Assembly: GCA_965656875.1 (NCBI GenBank)
Contig: CBFHMJ010000025.1
Coordinates: 1-64,000 of the forward strand
Direction of reading: 5' to 3'
DNA length: 64,000 nt
From: CBFHMJ01 sp965656875
GTDB lineage: Bacteria > Pseudomonadota > Gammaproteobacteria > Enterobacterales > Alteromonadaceae
The notes under the pieces were generated by a model. That model searched no databases. It saw only the letters and a program-made list of their open reading frames with translations, and was not told the origin of the DNA. Positions 45,411 to 55,490 of the stretch are shown piece by piece; the first letter of the stretch is position 1; the number at the start of each line of letters is the position of its first letter. A program made the translations under genes and the position numbers.

Positions 45411-46676
45411 TTAAAACAGGTCGTTAATTTCTTCAGTTTTTGATGATATAAACACCCTTAGTAACTGCTTACTTAATCTGTATAGCCCGTCATTCAATAC
45501 CTGATTCGTAGAAATAAATAAAGCCTGTCTAGATTCGGGATTCAACAATAAAACACTGTACGCTCTTCCCTTATCAACATTAGATACCAACCATATTTCC
45601 TTATCTGTATCACTTTTGATCATGAGTGAATCTGTCGCCGTTTGATACCCTGGCACACGATCAACAACGTGCTGATGTAAAAACCATAACAAGAGACGGC
45701 TGATATCAGTAGCAGATGAATGCAAGCTACTCGTTCTTTTCATTTGAGTTGAGGCATACACAGGGAAATAATGTGTAGTAAACCCACATGCGGTTAATGC
45801 TTTATCTGCAAACGCAGAATCCATTCCCATCTCGGATCGATCAATACACAACGTTTGCTCACTTCCTTTAGTATTCAAATCGTCCGTTGTTTGAATCCCG
45901 GGACAACTCATCGCTCTGTAACCAGCAAGATCAGATTGTCGATTTTGGCTTCGCCACCAACGACTATTGTTCATATGCAGTGGTTCAAACAAATTCTTAT
46001 CGAATAACACCGTTAACGATGTTGTTAACTCTCGCTCTAAAACATGCTGTAAAAACAACATGCCAACGCTTAGGTAACACTGTTCACTATTCGATGCTGT
46101 TCCCTCACTGTTATCAGCATCGCCGCCAGATGGATTAAAAACCTGATGCATTTCTCGTTTAAAGTCACTTGAAGTCAATGCTTGCTTTTTCAGCAAGGTG
46201 TTAAAGACTAATGACCCTACTTCGCTCATCGTGTCTGGTGACTGAAGTAGATGGCGTAACGTTAGCGTCTCAACAATCATGCGAAAACCAGGAGAACGTT
46301 GAGACAGATTATCGCGAGGTAAATATTGAGACAAAGGCTTGTCAGGATTCAATTGACCAGATTCAGTTAACTGATTAACCAATAATGAAAAAGCCAGTTG
46401 TTCTACACTCTTTGCATCCAGCACTGTTTGTGGCGTCAGGGGTATTTTCTTTTCCAGCCCTTTGTAACCAAACCCTTTACGGTACTTTACAGCCCCCTTA
46501 TCAATCCAGGTAACTGACATACCAAGAATTTGGTGCTGTTCCATCAAGCGTGTTATAGCCTCATCTCGTCCCTGCTCTGCACTATTGCCACTATCACTAC
46601 TATCCACCGATAACCATAATGTTTTATAAATCAATAAAATGGCAACGGTACCAAAAAATATTCCGCGCTTAATCAT
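45411..46676 (-). CDS. Serine-hydrolase (class C beta-lactamase) homologue, probably inactive
   Basis: This 421-residue protein has an N-terminal membrane anchor (about 5-22) and the overall plan of beta-lactamase-like serine hydrolases (GMSVTWIDKGAVKYRKGFGY, LTPQTVLDAKSVEQLAF, LTLRHLLQSPD, CYLSVGMLFLQHVLE). The SxxK motif reads SVEQ, so the catalytic Lys is missing. YxN reads YLS, and no HxG motif is seen. It probably lacks esterase or lactamase activity. It lies 125 bp upstream of the PAP2-derived lipoprotein on the same strand. Confidence 0.6.
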   Translation of the reverse strand: MIKRGIFFGTVAILLIYKTLWLSVDSSDSGNSAEQGRDEAITRLMEQHQILGMSVTWIDKGAVKYRKGFGYKGLEKKIPLTPQTVLDAKSVEQLAFSLLVNQLTESGQLNPDKPLSQYLPRDNLSQRSPGFRMIVETLTLRHLLQSPDTMSEVGSLVFNTLLKKQALTSSDFKREMHQVFNPSGGDADNSEGTASNSEQCYLSVGMLFLQHVLERELTTSLTVLFDKNLFEPLHMNNSRWWRSQNRQSDLAGYRAMSCPGIQTTDDLNTKGSEQTLCIDRSEMGMDSAFADKALTACGFTTHYFPVYASTQMKRTSSLHSSATDISRLLLWFLHQHVVDRVPGYQTATDSLMIKSDTDKEIWLVSNVDKGRAYSVLLLNPESRQALFISTNQVLNDGLYRLSKQLLRVFISSKTEEINDLF

Positions 46677-47068
46677 CAGTTATCCTTACTGGCCCCCTCT
46701 CATCCGATAGCGATATTTTTAACTTACTTGGTGTATATAAGAAATTAAAATCGGACAGATGCCAGTGAACGCGCAACGATATAAAACCTGAATTTCTCGT
46801 ATTAGCTGTTTTGGGGTAACGGAAAGCTGACAGTCGCAGAACACAAATTGATAATCTTATTTTGTTGAACAATGAAACATTTTCGTGAACTATAGCCCCA
46901 CCTGAACGAACGTCTTAACAACGAGTGGCAACCGGAAACGTAAGACTTGCGGCTCAATGTTCGTTTTTGCACCAAAACCACCCGGACGATGAATAACAGG
47001 CAACACGCTACTAGCCGTTATTCCAAGCCTAACTGACGTCGGGTATAGATAAGTGAGGAACACACTAC
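46677..47068. other. Gap with structured inverted repeat
   Basis: No gene is supported. AACGAACGTCTTA (46905-46917) can pair with TAAGAC (46941-46946) and with GTTCGTT (46959-46965), separated by a 12-base bulge and followed by TTT. This is a stem with a side bulge, about 104 bp upstream of the amidohydrolase gene. Confidence 0.45.
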
Positions 47069-50000
47069 ATGCAATTCAAAAATTATAAGAAGTCACCATT
47101 GGCTCTAATTGTGACCGCTGCTCTGACAATGGCAGTTACAAACCCGGTCAATGCTGCTCCGCAGGCAGGTGGTGACGCAAAAGCTGCAACAGCTGAAAAG
47201 AAAGATGACAAAAAATGGGATGTTCTGAATCCACCAGGTGAACGTAAAACAATTACGATCGACACTAAAGAAATTACCTGGAGTAACCTGGATGTCAGCC
47301 CGGATGGCAAACACATTATCTTTGATATGTTAGGCGACATTTACGTAATGCCAATTTCAGGCGGCGAAGCAAAGGCAGTTACAGCCGATGACGCCTGGAA
47401 TATTCAACCTCGCTTTAGTCCTGATGGTAAAACGATTGCATTTATTTCTGACCGAAGTGGCTCTACGAACTTATGGTTAATGAACACTGATGGCACAAAC
47501 CTTCATCAGGTTACCTCTGAAAAAGTTAGCATGATCCATAACCCGGCATGGCGTCCGGATGGCAATTTCATTGCAGTGCGTAAGTCTCACATGGGTTCCC
47601 GTTCTATTGCAGGTGGTTCATTATGGATGTACCACAAAACGGGCGGCAAAGGTGTTGAACTGCGCGAGCCGTTAGATAAAAAACAACCACAAAAGAACTT
47701 GTCTGAACCTGCATTCTCACCTGATGGTAAATATGTTTACTTCTCAATGGATGGCACGCCAGGACAACGCTGGGATTATGGTAAAAACTCATCAGGCGAA
47801 ATTTTTGAAATTCGTCGTAAAGAACTGGAAACAGGTGAAGAGACGATCATCGTAAAAGCACCAGGCGGTGCAATTCGTCCACTTCCATCTCCAGATGGCA
47901 AAAAGCTAGCTTACGTTAAACGTATTCACATGGATTCTGCACTGTTCATTAAAGACCTTGAATCCGGTCGTGACACTCAGGTTTTCGTAGGTCTGGATCG
48001 AGACCTTCAGGAAGCAAATGGTGAAGATGGTAATACGCCTCAATACGCATGGACACCAGATGGCGACTCACTGGTATTCTGGGCCAAGGGTAAAATTCAC
48101 CGTGTCGAGTTAGACGGCAAACAAATCAATCAAGCCAAACCTGAAGTATTGCCACTGCACGTTAAGACAACAAAAAACATCACGCCAGCACTTCGCTTTG
48201 CTGTTGATGTCGCACCAGACAGCTTTAAAGTCAACATGGCTCGCTGGTCTCAGGTTTCTCCTGATGGCAAAAAAGTGGTTTTCCAGGCATTAGGTTACAT
48301 CTATGTTCACGACATTAAATCAGGCAAAGTAAAACGTCTGACTAAGCAAACTGATCATTTCGAGTACTACCCGCAATTCTCTCAGGACGGTAAAAAAATC
48401 GTTTACTCTACCTGGGACGATAAAAAGCTGGGTGCAATTCGTGTCGTAAAATCACGAGGCGGCAAAGGTAAAACCATTACCAAAAAGCCAGGTCACTACA
48501 TCCAACCTTCATTCTCTGCTGATGGCAAACAAGTTTTGTTCACTAAAGTAACTGGTGGCTACCTGCTATCTGGCGAATGGTCGATGGAACCTGGTCTTTA
48601 CACCGTTAGTGCTAAAGGCGGCGAAATGAAGAAAGTTATCGGTAAAGGCGATAACCCTCAGTTCAATAGCGACGCAAGCCGGATTTACTACACCAGCTAC
48701 GGTAGCGATACCACGATGGATCTTTACAGCATCAACACCGATGGACTGAAAGAGCGCAAAATCTATACAGGTGAATACGTCACTGATTTTAAAGTATCGC
48801 CTGATAACAAATGGATTGCCTTCATCCAGGATTACAACGTGTACGTTGCGCCATATCTTGAAACAGGCAAAACCATCAAGCTTGATAAAGACAGCAAAAG
48901 CTTCCCGGTTGCTAAAGTTTCAGAACATTCAGGCGAATACCTGAACTGGCGTGCTGACAGTAGCGAAATCACCTGGGCATTCGGTTCAAAACTTTATCGT
49001 CGTAAACTGGCCGATACTTTCGCCTGGCTGAATGGTGATTTAGCAGCAAAAGCGCCGGAAACAAAAGTAGATATTGTTGACCTTGGTTTCGAACAAAAAG
49101 CGGATAAACCTGAAGGTTATCTTGTACTGACTGGCGGCACGATCATCACGATGAAAGATGCCGACAACAAACAAGATATCATTGAAAACGGCGTTATTGT
49201 CATCAAAGACAATCGCATCGAATCTGTTGGTCGTGTAGGCGATATCACAATCCCTGCAAAAGCCAAGGTTGTTGACGTAACGGGCAAAACCCTTATTCCT
49301 GGCCTGGTAGACGTACATGCGCACGGTAGCTATGCCAGCTACGAAATTCAGCCAGAGCAAAACTGGAATCAGTTCTCTAATCTGGCATTTGGTGTAACCA
49401 CTATTCACGATCCGTCGAACAACACCACTGAGATTTTCTCTATGTCTGAGTTGGTGCGCTCAGGTCGTACTATTGGTCCTCGTACTTATTCAACCGGTCG
49501 CATCCTGTATGCAGGTAATGCATTAGGCTATAAAGCAAAAATTGGTAGCTATGAAGATGCATGGTTCCATGTAAACCGTCTGAAAGAAGCCGGTGCTATC
49601 AGCGTTAAGAGCTACTCACACCCACAACGTGAAGTTCGTCAGCAAGTCATTGCTGCGGGTCGTGACTTAGGCATTATGGTTGTGCCTGAAGGTAAAGGTA
49701 AATTCCACCTGAACATGACTCAGGTGATCGACGGACATACTGGTGTAGAACACGCAGTGAATATTCCAGCATTCTATGATGACGTTGTTCAGCTGTGGAG
49801 CCAGACTGATTCTGGTTATACCCCGACTCTGGGTGTTGCTTACGGTGGTCTTGAAGGTGAACGCTACTGGTATGAACACACTAACGTTTGGGAAAACGAG
49901 CGTCTAATGCGTTACGTGCCTCAATACATCGTTGATCCTGTGTCTATTCGTCCTAAGAAAGCACCTGAAGATCACTACAACCACAAATTAGCTGCTGCGG

Positions 50001-50437
50001 GTGGTAAGAAACTTCGTGACAACGGTGTTCGCGTACTACTTGGCGCACATGGTCAGCGTGAAGGTTTAGCGGCTCACTGGGAGCTTTGGATGTTACAACA
50101 AGGTGGATTCACACCTTGGGAAGCATTACGTGCCGGAACGATTGATGGTGCTAAATACATTGGTATGGATAAAGACATCGGTTCTCTTGAAGCAGGTAAA
50201 CTGGCAGATATCGCCGTTATTGATGGCGATGTATTGAATGACTTCCGTCGTTCTGAATATGTCACTCATACCGTTATTAATGGCCGTATCTACGATACTA
50301 AAACCATGAATGAAATCGGTAACTACGACAACAAACGTGGTGAATTCTTCTTTGAAACAACCAATGCAATGGGTATGCACCCTGCAACGGCTGCTTACAT
50401 GGAAGAGAAAGCACACAAATATCACTGGAAACACTAA
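47069..50437 (+). CDS. Exported amidohydrolase with TolB-type beta-propeller
   Basis: This 1122-residue precursor has a signal peptide (about 1-29, ending VNAAP). The N-terminal two thirds (about 60-660) is a WD40-like/TolB propeller with repeated SPDGKxIxF units (LDVSPDGKHIIFDMLG, FSPDGKTIAFISD). The C-terminal third (about 690-1100) is an amidohydrolase with metal-binding HxH (PGLVDVHAHGSY) and LEAGKLADIAVIDGD. Similar proteins are predicted imidazolonepropionase or dipeptidase-like enzymes; the substrate is unknown. It is a single gene with a terminator. Confidence 0.88.
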   Translation: MQFKNYKKSPLALIVTAALTMAVTNPVNAAPQAGGDAKAATAEKKDDKKWDVLNPPGERKTITIDTKEITWSNLDVSPDGKHIIFDMLGDIYVMPISGGEAKAVTADDAWNIQPRFSPDGKTIAFISDRSGSTNLWLMNTDGTNLHQVTSEKVSMIHNPAWRPDGNFIAVRKSHMGSRSIAGGSLWMYHKTGGKGVELREPLDKKQPQKNLSEPAFSPDGKYVYFSMDGTPGQRWDYGKNSSGEIFEIRRKELETGEETIIVKAPGGAIRPLPSPDGKKLAYVKRIHMDSALFIKDLESGRDTQVFVGLDRDLQEANGEDGNTPQYAWTPDGDSLVFWAKGKIHRVELDGKQINQAKPEVLPLHVKTTKNITPALRFAVDVAPDSFKVNMARWSQVSPDGKKVVFQALGYIYVHDIKSGKVKRLTKQTDHFEYYPQFSQDGKKIVYSTWDDKKLGAIRVVKSRGGKGKTITKKPGHYIQPSFSADGKQVLFTKVTGGYLLSGEWSMEPGLYTVSAKGGEMKKVIGKGDNPQFNSDASRIYYTSYGSDTTMDLYSINTDGLKERKIYTGEYVTDFKVSPDNKWIAFIQDYNVYVAPYLETGKTIKLDKDSKSFPVAKVSEHSGEYLNWRADSSEITWAFGSKLYRRKLADTFAWLNGDLAAKAPETKVDIVDLGFEQKADKPEGYLVLTGGTIITMKDADNKQDIIENGVIVIKDNRIESVGRVGDITIPAKAKVVDVTGKTLIPGLVDVHAHGSYASYEIQPEQNWNQFSNLAFGVTTIHDPSNNTTEIFSMSELVRSGRTIGPRTYSTGRILYAGNALGYKAKIGSYEDAWFHVNRLKEAGAISVKSYSHPQREVRQQVIAAGRDLGIMVVPEGKGKFHLNMTQVIDGHTGVEHAVNIPAFYDDVVQLWSQTDSGYTPTLGVAYGGLEGERYWYEHTNVWENERLMRYVPQYIVDPVSIRPKKAPEDHYNHKLAAAGGKKLRDNGVRVLLGAHGQREGLAAHWELWMLQQGGFTPWEALRAGTIDGAKYIGMDKDIGSLEAGKLADIAVIDGDVLNDFRRSEYVTHTVINGRIYDTKTMNEIGNYDNKRGEFFFETTNAMGMHPATAAYMEEKAHKYHWKH

Positions 50438-50458
50438 GATTCTGTTGATTGTTTGAAG

Positions 50459-50486
50459 AAGGGCGATGAAAATCGCCCTTTTTTAT
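50459..50486 (+). terminator. Terminator after the amidohydrolase gene
   Basis: 9-bp stem AAGGGCGAT-GAAA-ATCGCCCTT followed by TTTTTATT. Confidence 0.92.
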
Positions 50487-50564
50487 TGCTCGGTTATTCA
50501 CGAGACAATTTATTGAATCCTGCTAGAATAGAGTCACTGTAATAACCCTGTCTCAACAAATTCA

Positions 50565-51758
50565 ATGACCTACCCATATCAGGCAATCTCCTTATCCAAA
50601 CCAGAACCCTATTCTCGTCCGGATATTTCAGATCCTGATTACGTGCAACACTGGCGAGCTCATCGACAAACAGTATTAGCGACATTGTCTGAATCCACAC
50701 CGATTGAACAGCCAGTTCCAATCGCAGACACACAACTGGTAAAACAAATCCAGCAGTTTGAAATCAAACGTCAGCTCACTGCAACTCAGTCTCAGACCGA
50801 TGCGCTACTAAACTTTGGACTACAACTCCACCACCAGTTAACGTCTGCATCATCACTGCACCATTATCGTTTTCAGCTTTTTAGTACCTTATTAAAACTG
50901 AATGATTTACTGATCAGTATGCACATGGTTGCCGTATTTAATCTCGAACAACAGACGATCTTAAGCATTCTAATTAGAGAAGAGAATCATCAGGCAACTA
51001 TCTTCAACCATGATTTTTCCAACGCTAGTCGGTCCGAAACCAGACCATTAAATACATCAAAAAACGATTCATTCTCCCGCCCGACAACAGTTGAAGCTGT
51101 ACATGTCGTTGGATTCCCCTGTATGCGTTGCTACATGTATTTAAAAGCCTGCCTGCTCTATAACATCCCGGTCGATAAAGTGATTATCTACCGACCGAGC
51201 CATGCGCCTTTTACGCCTGACAAAACATCCTGGCGTCTGGGCGATATAACTATTCCAGTCGATGAATCGTTTGGTGAATTATTGAAGAAGTTTGATGTGA
51301 TTGAATCTGATGCTGATTCAATCAACAGCCTGTTACCTGAGTTTGAAGCACTGACGGCTCGCCCGATTCTCTTCGCTGCTAAAGGGCGCGTGAGTAAGCA
51401 AATTACCCAACAACATCAATTACTGCATTGCCATCCAGGTTCACTACCAGATTTTCGAGGCAGTACCACGTTTTACTACTCTCTGATGGAACAACAATGT
51501 GTCGCCTGCTCAGCCATCCTGTTAAATGACAAACTGGATGGCGGTGAAAAAGTAGGAGAAGTCCGATTTAATGCTGCCGAAGTCTCTCATCTGCCAATTG
51601 ACGACATCCTTGATCCATTAATCAGAACAGCTTGCTTAATTCATTCATTACAAACCAATGGTTCATTGAATAGCATAAAACCCGATGGCTTACCCGACCG
51701 AGTATTCTACAAAATGCACCCTGTTCTCAGAGCGTTATACGCAATCAATGGAGACTAA
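50565..51758 (+). CDS. Formyltransferase-like protein with extra N-terminal domain
   Basis: The C-terminal half of this 397-residue protein resembles the 10-formyl-THF-dependent formyltransferase fold: VHVVGFPCMRCYMYLKACLL, then HCHPGSLPDFRGSTTFYYSL, then LDGGEKVGEV. The usual Asn of N-x-H-P is His here, while the later Asp (LDGG) is kept. The first 170 residues are unlike the family. It may be an N-formyltransferase for a sugar or amino acid, or a non-catalytic relative. Confidence 0.65.
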   Translation: MTYPYQAISLSKPEPYSRPDISDPDYVQHWRAHRQTVLATLSESTPIEQPVPIADTQLVKQIQQFEIKRQLTATQSQTDALLNFGLQLHHQLTSASSLHHYRFQLFSTLLKLNDLLISMHMVAVFNLEQQTILSILIREENHQATIFNHDFSNASRSETRPLNTSKNDSFSRPTTVEAVHVVGFPCMRCYMYLKACLLYNIPVDKVIIYRPSHAPFTPDKTSWRLGDITIPVDESFGELLKKFDVIESDADSINSLLPEFEALTARPILFAAKGRVSKQITQQHQLLHCHPGSLPDFRGSTTFYYSLMEQQCVACSAILLNDKLDGGEKVGEVRFNAAEVSHLPIDDILDPLIRTACLIHSLQTNGSLNSIKPDGLPDRVFYKMHPVLRALYAINGD

Positions 51759-51860
51759 AATCTGTGAGCCTTTACGGATAATTTTTGCAGCCGTTTAAGC
51801 AATGAATAGATTCATATCAATGGCGTTCATACTGCCTTCCACGTCATAAACTTAGATGGC

Positions 51861-52655
51861 CTAGTCAAAAATACCACTGCCCGGTGGTGTATCTTTTTGC
51901 ATTAAAAGTAAAAAGGCCGAAAATGGCAGTTGCCAGAATGCTTCACACTGTTTCAACCGTTCACTGTCTGCCTCTGGTATCACTATCTCACCATTGAAGC
52001 CATGCACAATGACATTGATGTGACTAACCACCGACATAAACACAACCCTTTGTCCAAAGACTTGTCGCAGTGATTGAAATAACTGATGAAACTGCTGAAC
52101 ATCTTTAAGGATATAGTTCATTGAAAACATACCATTGGCTTTCAATCTTGCTTTGCACTTTGTCAGGAAATCCACAGAACACAACCATTCAGGTGAAAAA
52201 TCCCCATCAGCGATATCCATCAGAATAATGTCGAATGTATCTTTCGATGTGGAAACAAATGACTGAATATCATCAAGGTGCAATGACCAGCTTACTGGGA
52301 AATCAAAATACTGCTTCGCAATGTCTGCAATTCTCGAATCAAACTCCACAGCCTGACCGGGTATCTCAAACGCATCTAAATAACGCGCAACAGCGCCACC
52401 GCCACAACCACCCAATAATGCCGATGAAGGCTTCTGCTCAACCAGAAACATCAAACCAGATAACAGAGATTGATAAACATCCAACGGCATATGCCTGGGA
52501 TTAGTTTTATCAATGGCCGTATGGATAGCATCCCCTCCCATCGTCAAATAGCGATTTTTCTCGTCTTCGCTAACGTATAACGATGGCTCGCCTGCTGACA
52601 TATAAATGACATTACCTGGCGTTTTTGCAAAATTGTCTGATGTTGACTGACTCAT
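51861..52655 (-). CDS. Spermidine-synthase-like protein
   Basis: This 264-residue protein has the aminopropyltransferase/methyltransferase fold: LLGGCGGGAVARYL (nucleotide-binding Gly-rich motif), GQAVEFDSRIADIAKQYF (acidic residue for ribose), DIILMDIADGD. The usual N-terminal beta domain is short. Orphan spermidine-synthase-like proteins often have no polyamine role, so the substrate is uncertain. Confidence 0.75.
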   Translation of the reverse strand: MSQSTSDNFAKTPGNVIYMSAGEPSLYVSEDEKNRYLTMGGDAIHTAIDKTNPRHMPLDVYQSLLSGLMFLVEQKPSSALLGGCGGGAVARYLDAFEIPGQAVEFDSRIADIAKQYFDFPVSWSLHLDDIQSFVSTSKDTFDIILMDIADGDFSPEWLCSVDFLTKCKARLKANGMFSMNYILKDVQQFHQLFQSLRQVFGQRVVFMSVVSHINVIVHGFNGEIVIPEADSERLKQCEAFWQLPFSAFLLLMQKDTPPGSGIFD

Positions 52656-52881
52656 AAACCTGGATGAAAACCTTCAATTAATGACATGAAAAACAGGATC
52701 TGTAATCTTAGCTAAATGGTGGGAAAAATGGTGAATATCAACCTGCTGATTCATTAGATTCCCCGGTAACATTTATTGCAAAGAGATGGATGAATAGTCC
52801 AACACTATCTATTTATCAGAATTTCGTTACAATGCCTCTCGTCCCAACAACGATGCGATAAATCAGCAAGTTGTTGTGATT

Positions 52882-52971
52882 ACCAAGGGGTGTCTGAACC
52901 ATTACTGGTCTGACTGAGATGCCGTGCAAACCCTTAGAACCTGATCCGGTTGAAACCGGCGTAGGAATGGT
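52882..52971 (+). promoter_or_regulatory. TPP riboswitch (THI element)
   Basis: The conserved parts are present in order: P1 ACCA...TGGT, GGGGTG, CTGAGAT, ACCCTT, GAACCTGATCC and the GTAGGAA 3' segment. It binds thiamine pyrophosphate. It lies about 120 bp upstream of the TonB receptor gene and controls the whole salvage operon, probably through the terminator at 52985-53005. Confidence 0.95.
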
Positions 52972-52984
52972 AACATATCGCTTA

Positions 52985-53005
52985 AGTCAGCTACTGACTG
53001 TTTTT
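52985..53005 (+). terminator. Riboswitch-controlled terminator
   Basis: AGTCAG-CTA-CTGACT stem followed by GTTTTT, 14 bases after the riboswitch. It indicates control by premature transcription termination when TPP is bound. Confidence 0.75.
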
Positions 53006-53091
53006 CAACGAGTTTCATTTCCGCCTACTGCTACCGGATCTCTGATTGAGTTGTAACACGTAACTTAGGTTGCGTACCAAGAGATCCATTC

Positions 53092-55188
53092 ATGACTAAT
53101 AAACTTTCATCGTTTTCTCGCTCTGCAATAGCTATTGCCGTTGGCTTAACGTTCAGTCCGTTTTCATTTGCTGATATCAGCACACAAGAAGCCGATATTG
53201 AACGAATCACCGTTACCGCTGACGTTAATAAAACTCAGCTTAATCAGCTTGCAGCCAGTGCTTCTGTTCTTGTTGAAGACGAAATTAACCTGCGCCAGGC
53301 TGAATACCTTGATCAAATGTTAGCACTGACACCAAACGTCAATTTTGCAACAGGCGCTTCACGCGGTCGCTTCATTCAGATTCGTGGTATTGGTGAACGT
53401 AGTCAGTTCCAGGAACCAGTTAATCCATCTGTTGGTTTTATCCTTGATGACATTGACCTGTCAGGACTGGGCGGCGCTGCAACGATGTATGATGTTGCCC
53501 AACTTGAAGTCTTACGAGGACCACAAGGTACGCAGTATGGCACCAGTGCAATGGCAGGCCTGATTAAATTAAAAACCAATGATCCGACTGAAATCTGGCA
53601 GGGCAGACTCGATGCAACCCTCGCACAAGATAATACCTGGGCGCTGGGTGGCGCTGTAGGCGGCGCATTATCAGATTCAGTACAGTTTCGTGCTGCACTT
53701 CATCAGTTTTCCAGCGACGGGTTCATCTATAACAGTCACCTGAATAATGAAACCGCCGACAGAGATGAACTAACTGGTCGTTTAAAATTACGCTGGCTTA
53801 TCGATGAAGATACAACGTTAGACCTTAACTGGCACCATATCGATAATGACAATGGTTATGACAACTTCACCTTCGATAACAGTCGTACCTCCCTGTCTGA
53901 TAATCCGGGTCAGGACAAAACAGAACTTGACGGCTTCAGTGCCAAATTAACCTCCGATGCAGCTGACTATGCCACCTGGGTTATTACCGCCTCGTTCAGT
54001 ACTGCTGATTTAAACTACAGTTATGACGAAGACTGGACTTATGAAGGCTTTCATCCGGACGGTTACTCATCAACAGATGCCTATGATCGTGAAAGAGACG
54101 CGTTGATTCTCGATACTAAATTATATTCTAAAGAAAGCAGCAAGTTGTTTAATGGTAGTACTGACTGGGTAATTGGTTTGTATTATCGGGATGAAAGCGA
54201 AGATCTGAGCCGACTGTATACATACTCAGATCCGTTTTCTTCGGATTATGATACTGAACAACTCGCACTTTATGGTCAGCTAACATCACAACTTAATGAC
54301 AAATGGACCTTAATAACGGGCCTTCGTGTCGAACAACGTGATGTTGACTATAGCGACAGCGACAGTTTCAGCCACTCACCGGATGAAACCATGGTCGGCG
54401 GTAAAGTTGCATTAAACTATCAACTTTCCAACACCACCATGGTTTACGGTCTGATAGCTCGTGGTTATAAAGCTGGTGGCATTAATGCCGACAATCAGTT
54501 ACCAGAAGAACGCCGGAGTTTTGACAGTGAATATACATGGAACTATGAAACTGGCGTAAAAACCTTCTGGACTGAAACAGGTGTCAGCTTACGCGCTGCG
54601 CTTTTCTACATGGACAGAGACGACCAACAACTGGCGGCCAGCTTTGCCAAACCCATTGAAGGTACTGATTGCCCATGTGAGTTTATCGACTTCATTGATA
54701 ACTCAACCAGTGGCAACAACTATGGTCTTGAGTTGGAATCCAGTTGGCAGATCAATGAATCATTAAGCTTGTTTGCTTCCGCTGGTTTACTGCAAACAGA
54801 ATTCGATGATTATGTTCGTGTCGATGGCACCGACATTTCAGGCCGAGACCAGTCTCAAGCTCCTCATTATCAATATGCCATTGCTGGTCAATATGATTTC
54901 AACGACCACTGGTTTGCTCGTCTGGAACTGGAAGGAAAAGATAATTACTACTTCTCTGACAGCCATGAAGAAAAAGGCGTTAACGCGAACCTGATGAATG
55001 TTCGTGTTGGCTACCAACAAGACAACTGGTCGATTGTTCTTTGGGGTCGCAACATTACTGATGAAACCTGGTTTACGAGAGGATTTGGTGGATTTGGTAA
55101 TAATCCTGCAAACGGGTATGCTACCGAAGCATATTACCAACTGGCAGACCCGGCACAGTGGGGACTGACCGCTAATTATAATTTCTAA
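53092..55188 (+). CDS. TonB-dependent receptor, probable thiamine transporter
   Basis: This 698-residue outer-membrane receptor has a signal peptide (about 1-27, ending SFA). A plug domain follows (about 38-160, ERITVTADVNKTQL, LEVLRGPQGTQYG), then a 22-strand barrel ending in an aromatic residue (GLTANYNF). The TPP riboswitch and the downstream thiamine genes point to thiamine or its phosphate or precursor as substrate. This is inferred from context. Confidence 0.88.
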   Translation: MTNKLSSFSRSAIAIAVGLTFSPFSFADISTQEADIERITVTADVNKTQLNQLAASASVLVEDEINLRQAEYLDQMLALTPNVNFATGASRGRFIQIRGIGERSQFQEPVNPSVGFILDDIDLSGLGGAATMYDVAQLEVLRGPQGTQYGTSAMAGLIKLKTNDPTEIWQGRLDATLAQDNTWALGGAVGGALSDSVQFRAALHQFSSDGFIYNSHLNNETADRDELTGRLKLRWLIDEDTTLDLNWHHIDNDNGYDNFTFDNSRTSLSDNPGQDKTELDGFSAKLTSDAADYATWVITASFSTADLNYSYDEDWTYEGFHPDGYSSTDAYDRERDALILDTKLYSKESSKLFNGSTDWVIGLYYRDESEDLSRLYTYSDPFSSDYDTEQLALYGQLTSQLNDKWTLITGLRVEQRDVDYSDSDSFSHSPDETMVGGKVALNYQLSNTTMVYGLIARGYKAGGINADNQLPEERRSFDSEYTWNYETGVKTFWTETGVSLRAALFYMDRDDQQLAASFAKPIEGTDCPCEFIDFIDNSTSGNNYGLELESSWQINESLSLFASAGLLQTEFDDYVRVDGTDISGRDQSQAPHYQYAIAGQYDFNDHWFARLELEGKDNYYFSDSHEEKGVNANLMNVRVGYQQDNWSIVLWGRNITDETWFTRGFGGFGNNPANGYATEAYYQLADPAQWGLTANYNF

Positions 55189-55241
55189 ATTCATGACTGC
55201 CGATCAGCATCAGGTTGATCGGCTCTATTCCGGAGCTTGCC

Positions 55242-55490
55242 ATGACCGTGCTAACCGCCGAGATCAGCTTATATCCACTGGACGAAAATTATATCCCGCC
55301 CATCAAAGACTTCATCAACCGTATCAATCAATATCCCGATCTGACCGTGAAAACCAATGCAACAAGCACTCAGGTTTGTGGTGAATACGATCAGGTGATG
55401 ACAGCACTGCACAACGAAATGAAACTAACCCACGAGCAACAACAAAAGGCTGTATTTGCCTGTAAATTTATTAATCTGGATATCCGGTGA
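55242..55490 (+). CDS. Thiamine-binding protein (MTH1187/YkoF-like)
   Basis: This 82-residue protein resembles the small thiamine-binding family (AEISLYPL, then VKTNATSTQVCGEYDQVMTA). ATG at 55242 is chosen so that the protein starts at MTVLTAEIS. Its last 4 bp overlap the next gene (GTGA). In the TPP-controlled operon it may bind thiamine in the cytoplasm. Confidence 0.78.
   Translation: MTVLTAEISLYPLDENYIPPIKDFINRINQYPDLTVKTNATSTQVCGEYDQVMTALHNEMKLTHEQQQKAVFACKFINLDIR

Noticed and set aside
46669..46872. 67-residue frame on the minus strand
   Set aside because: No ribosome site, no domain, and composition unlike the neighbouring proteins.
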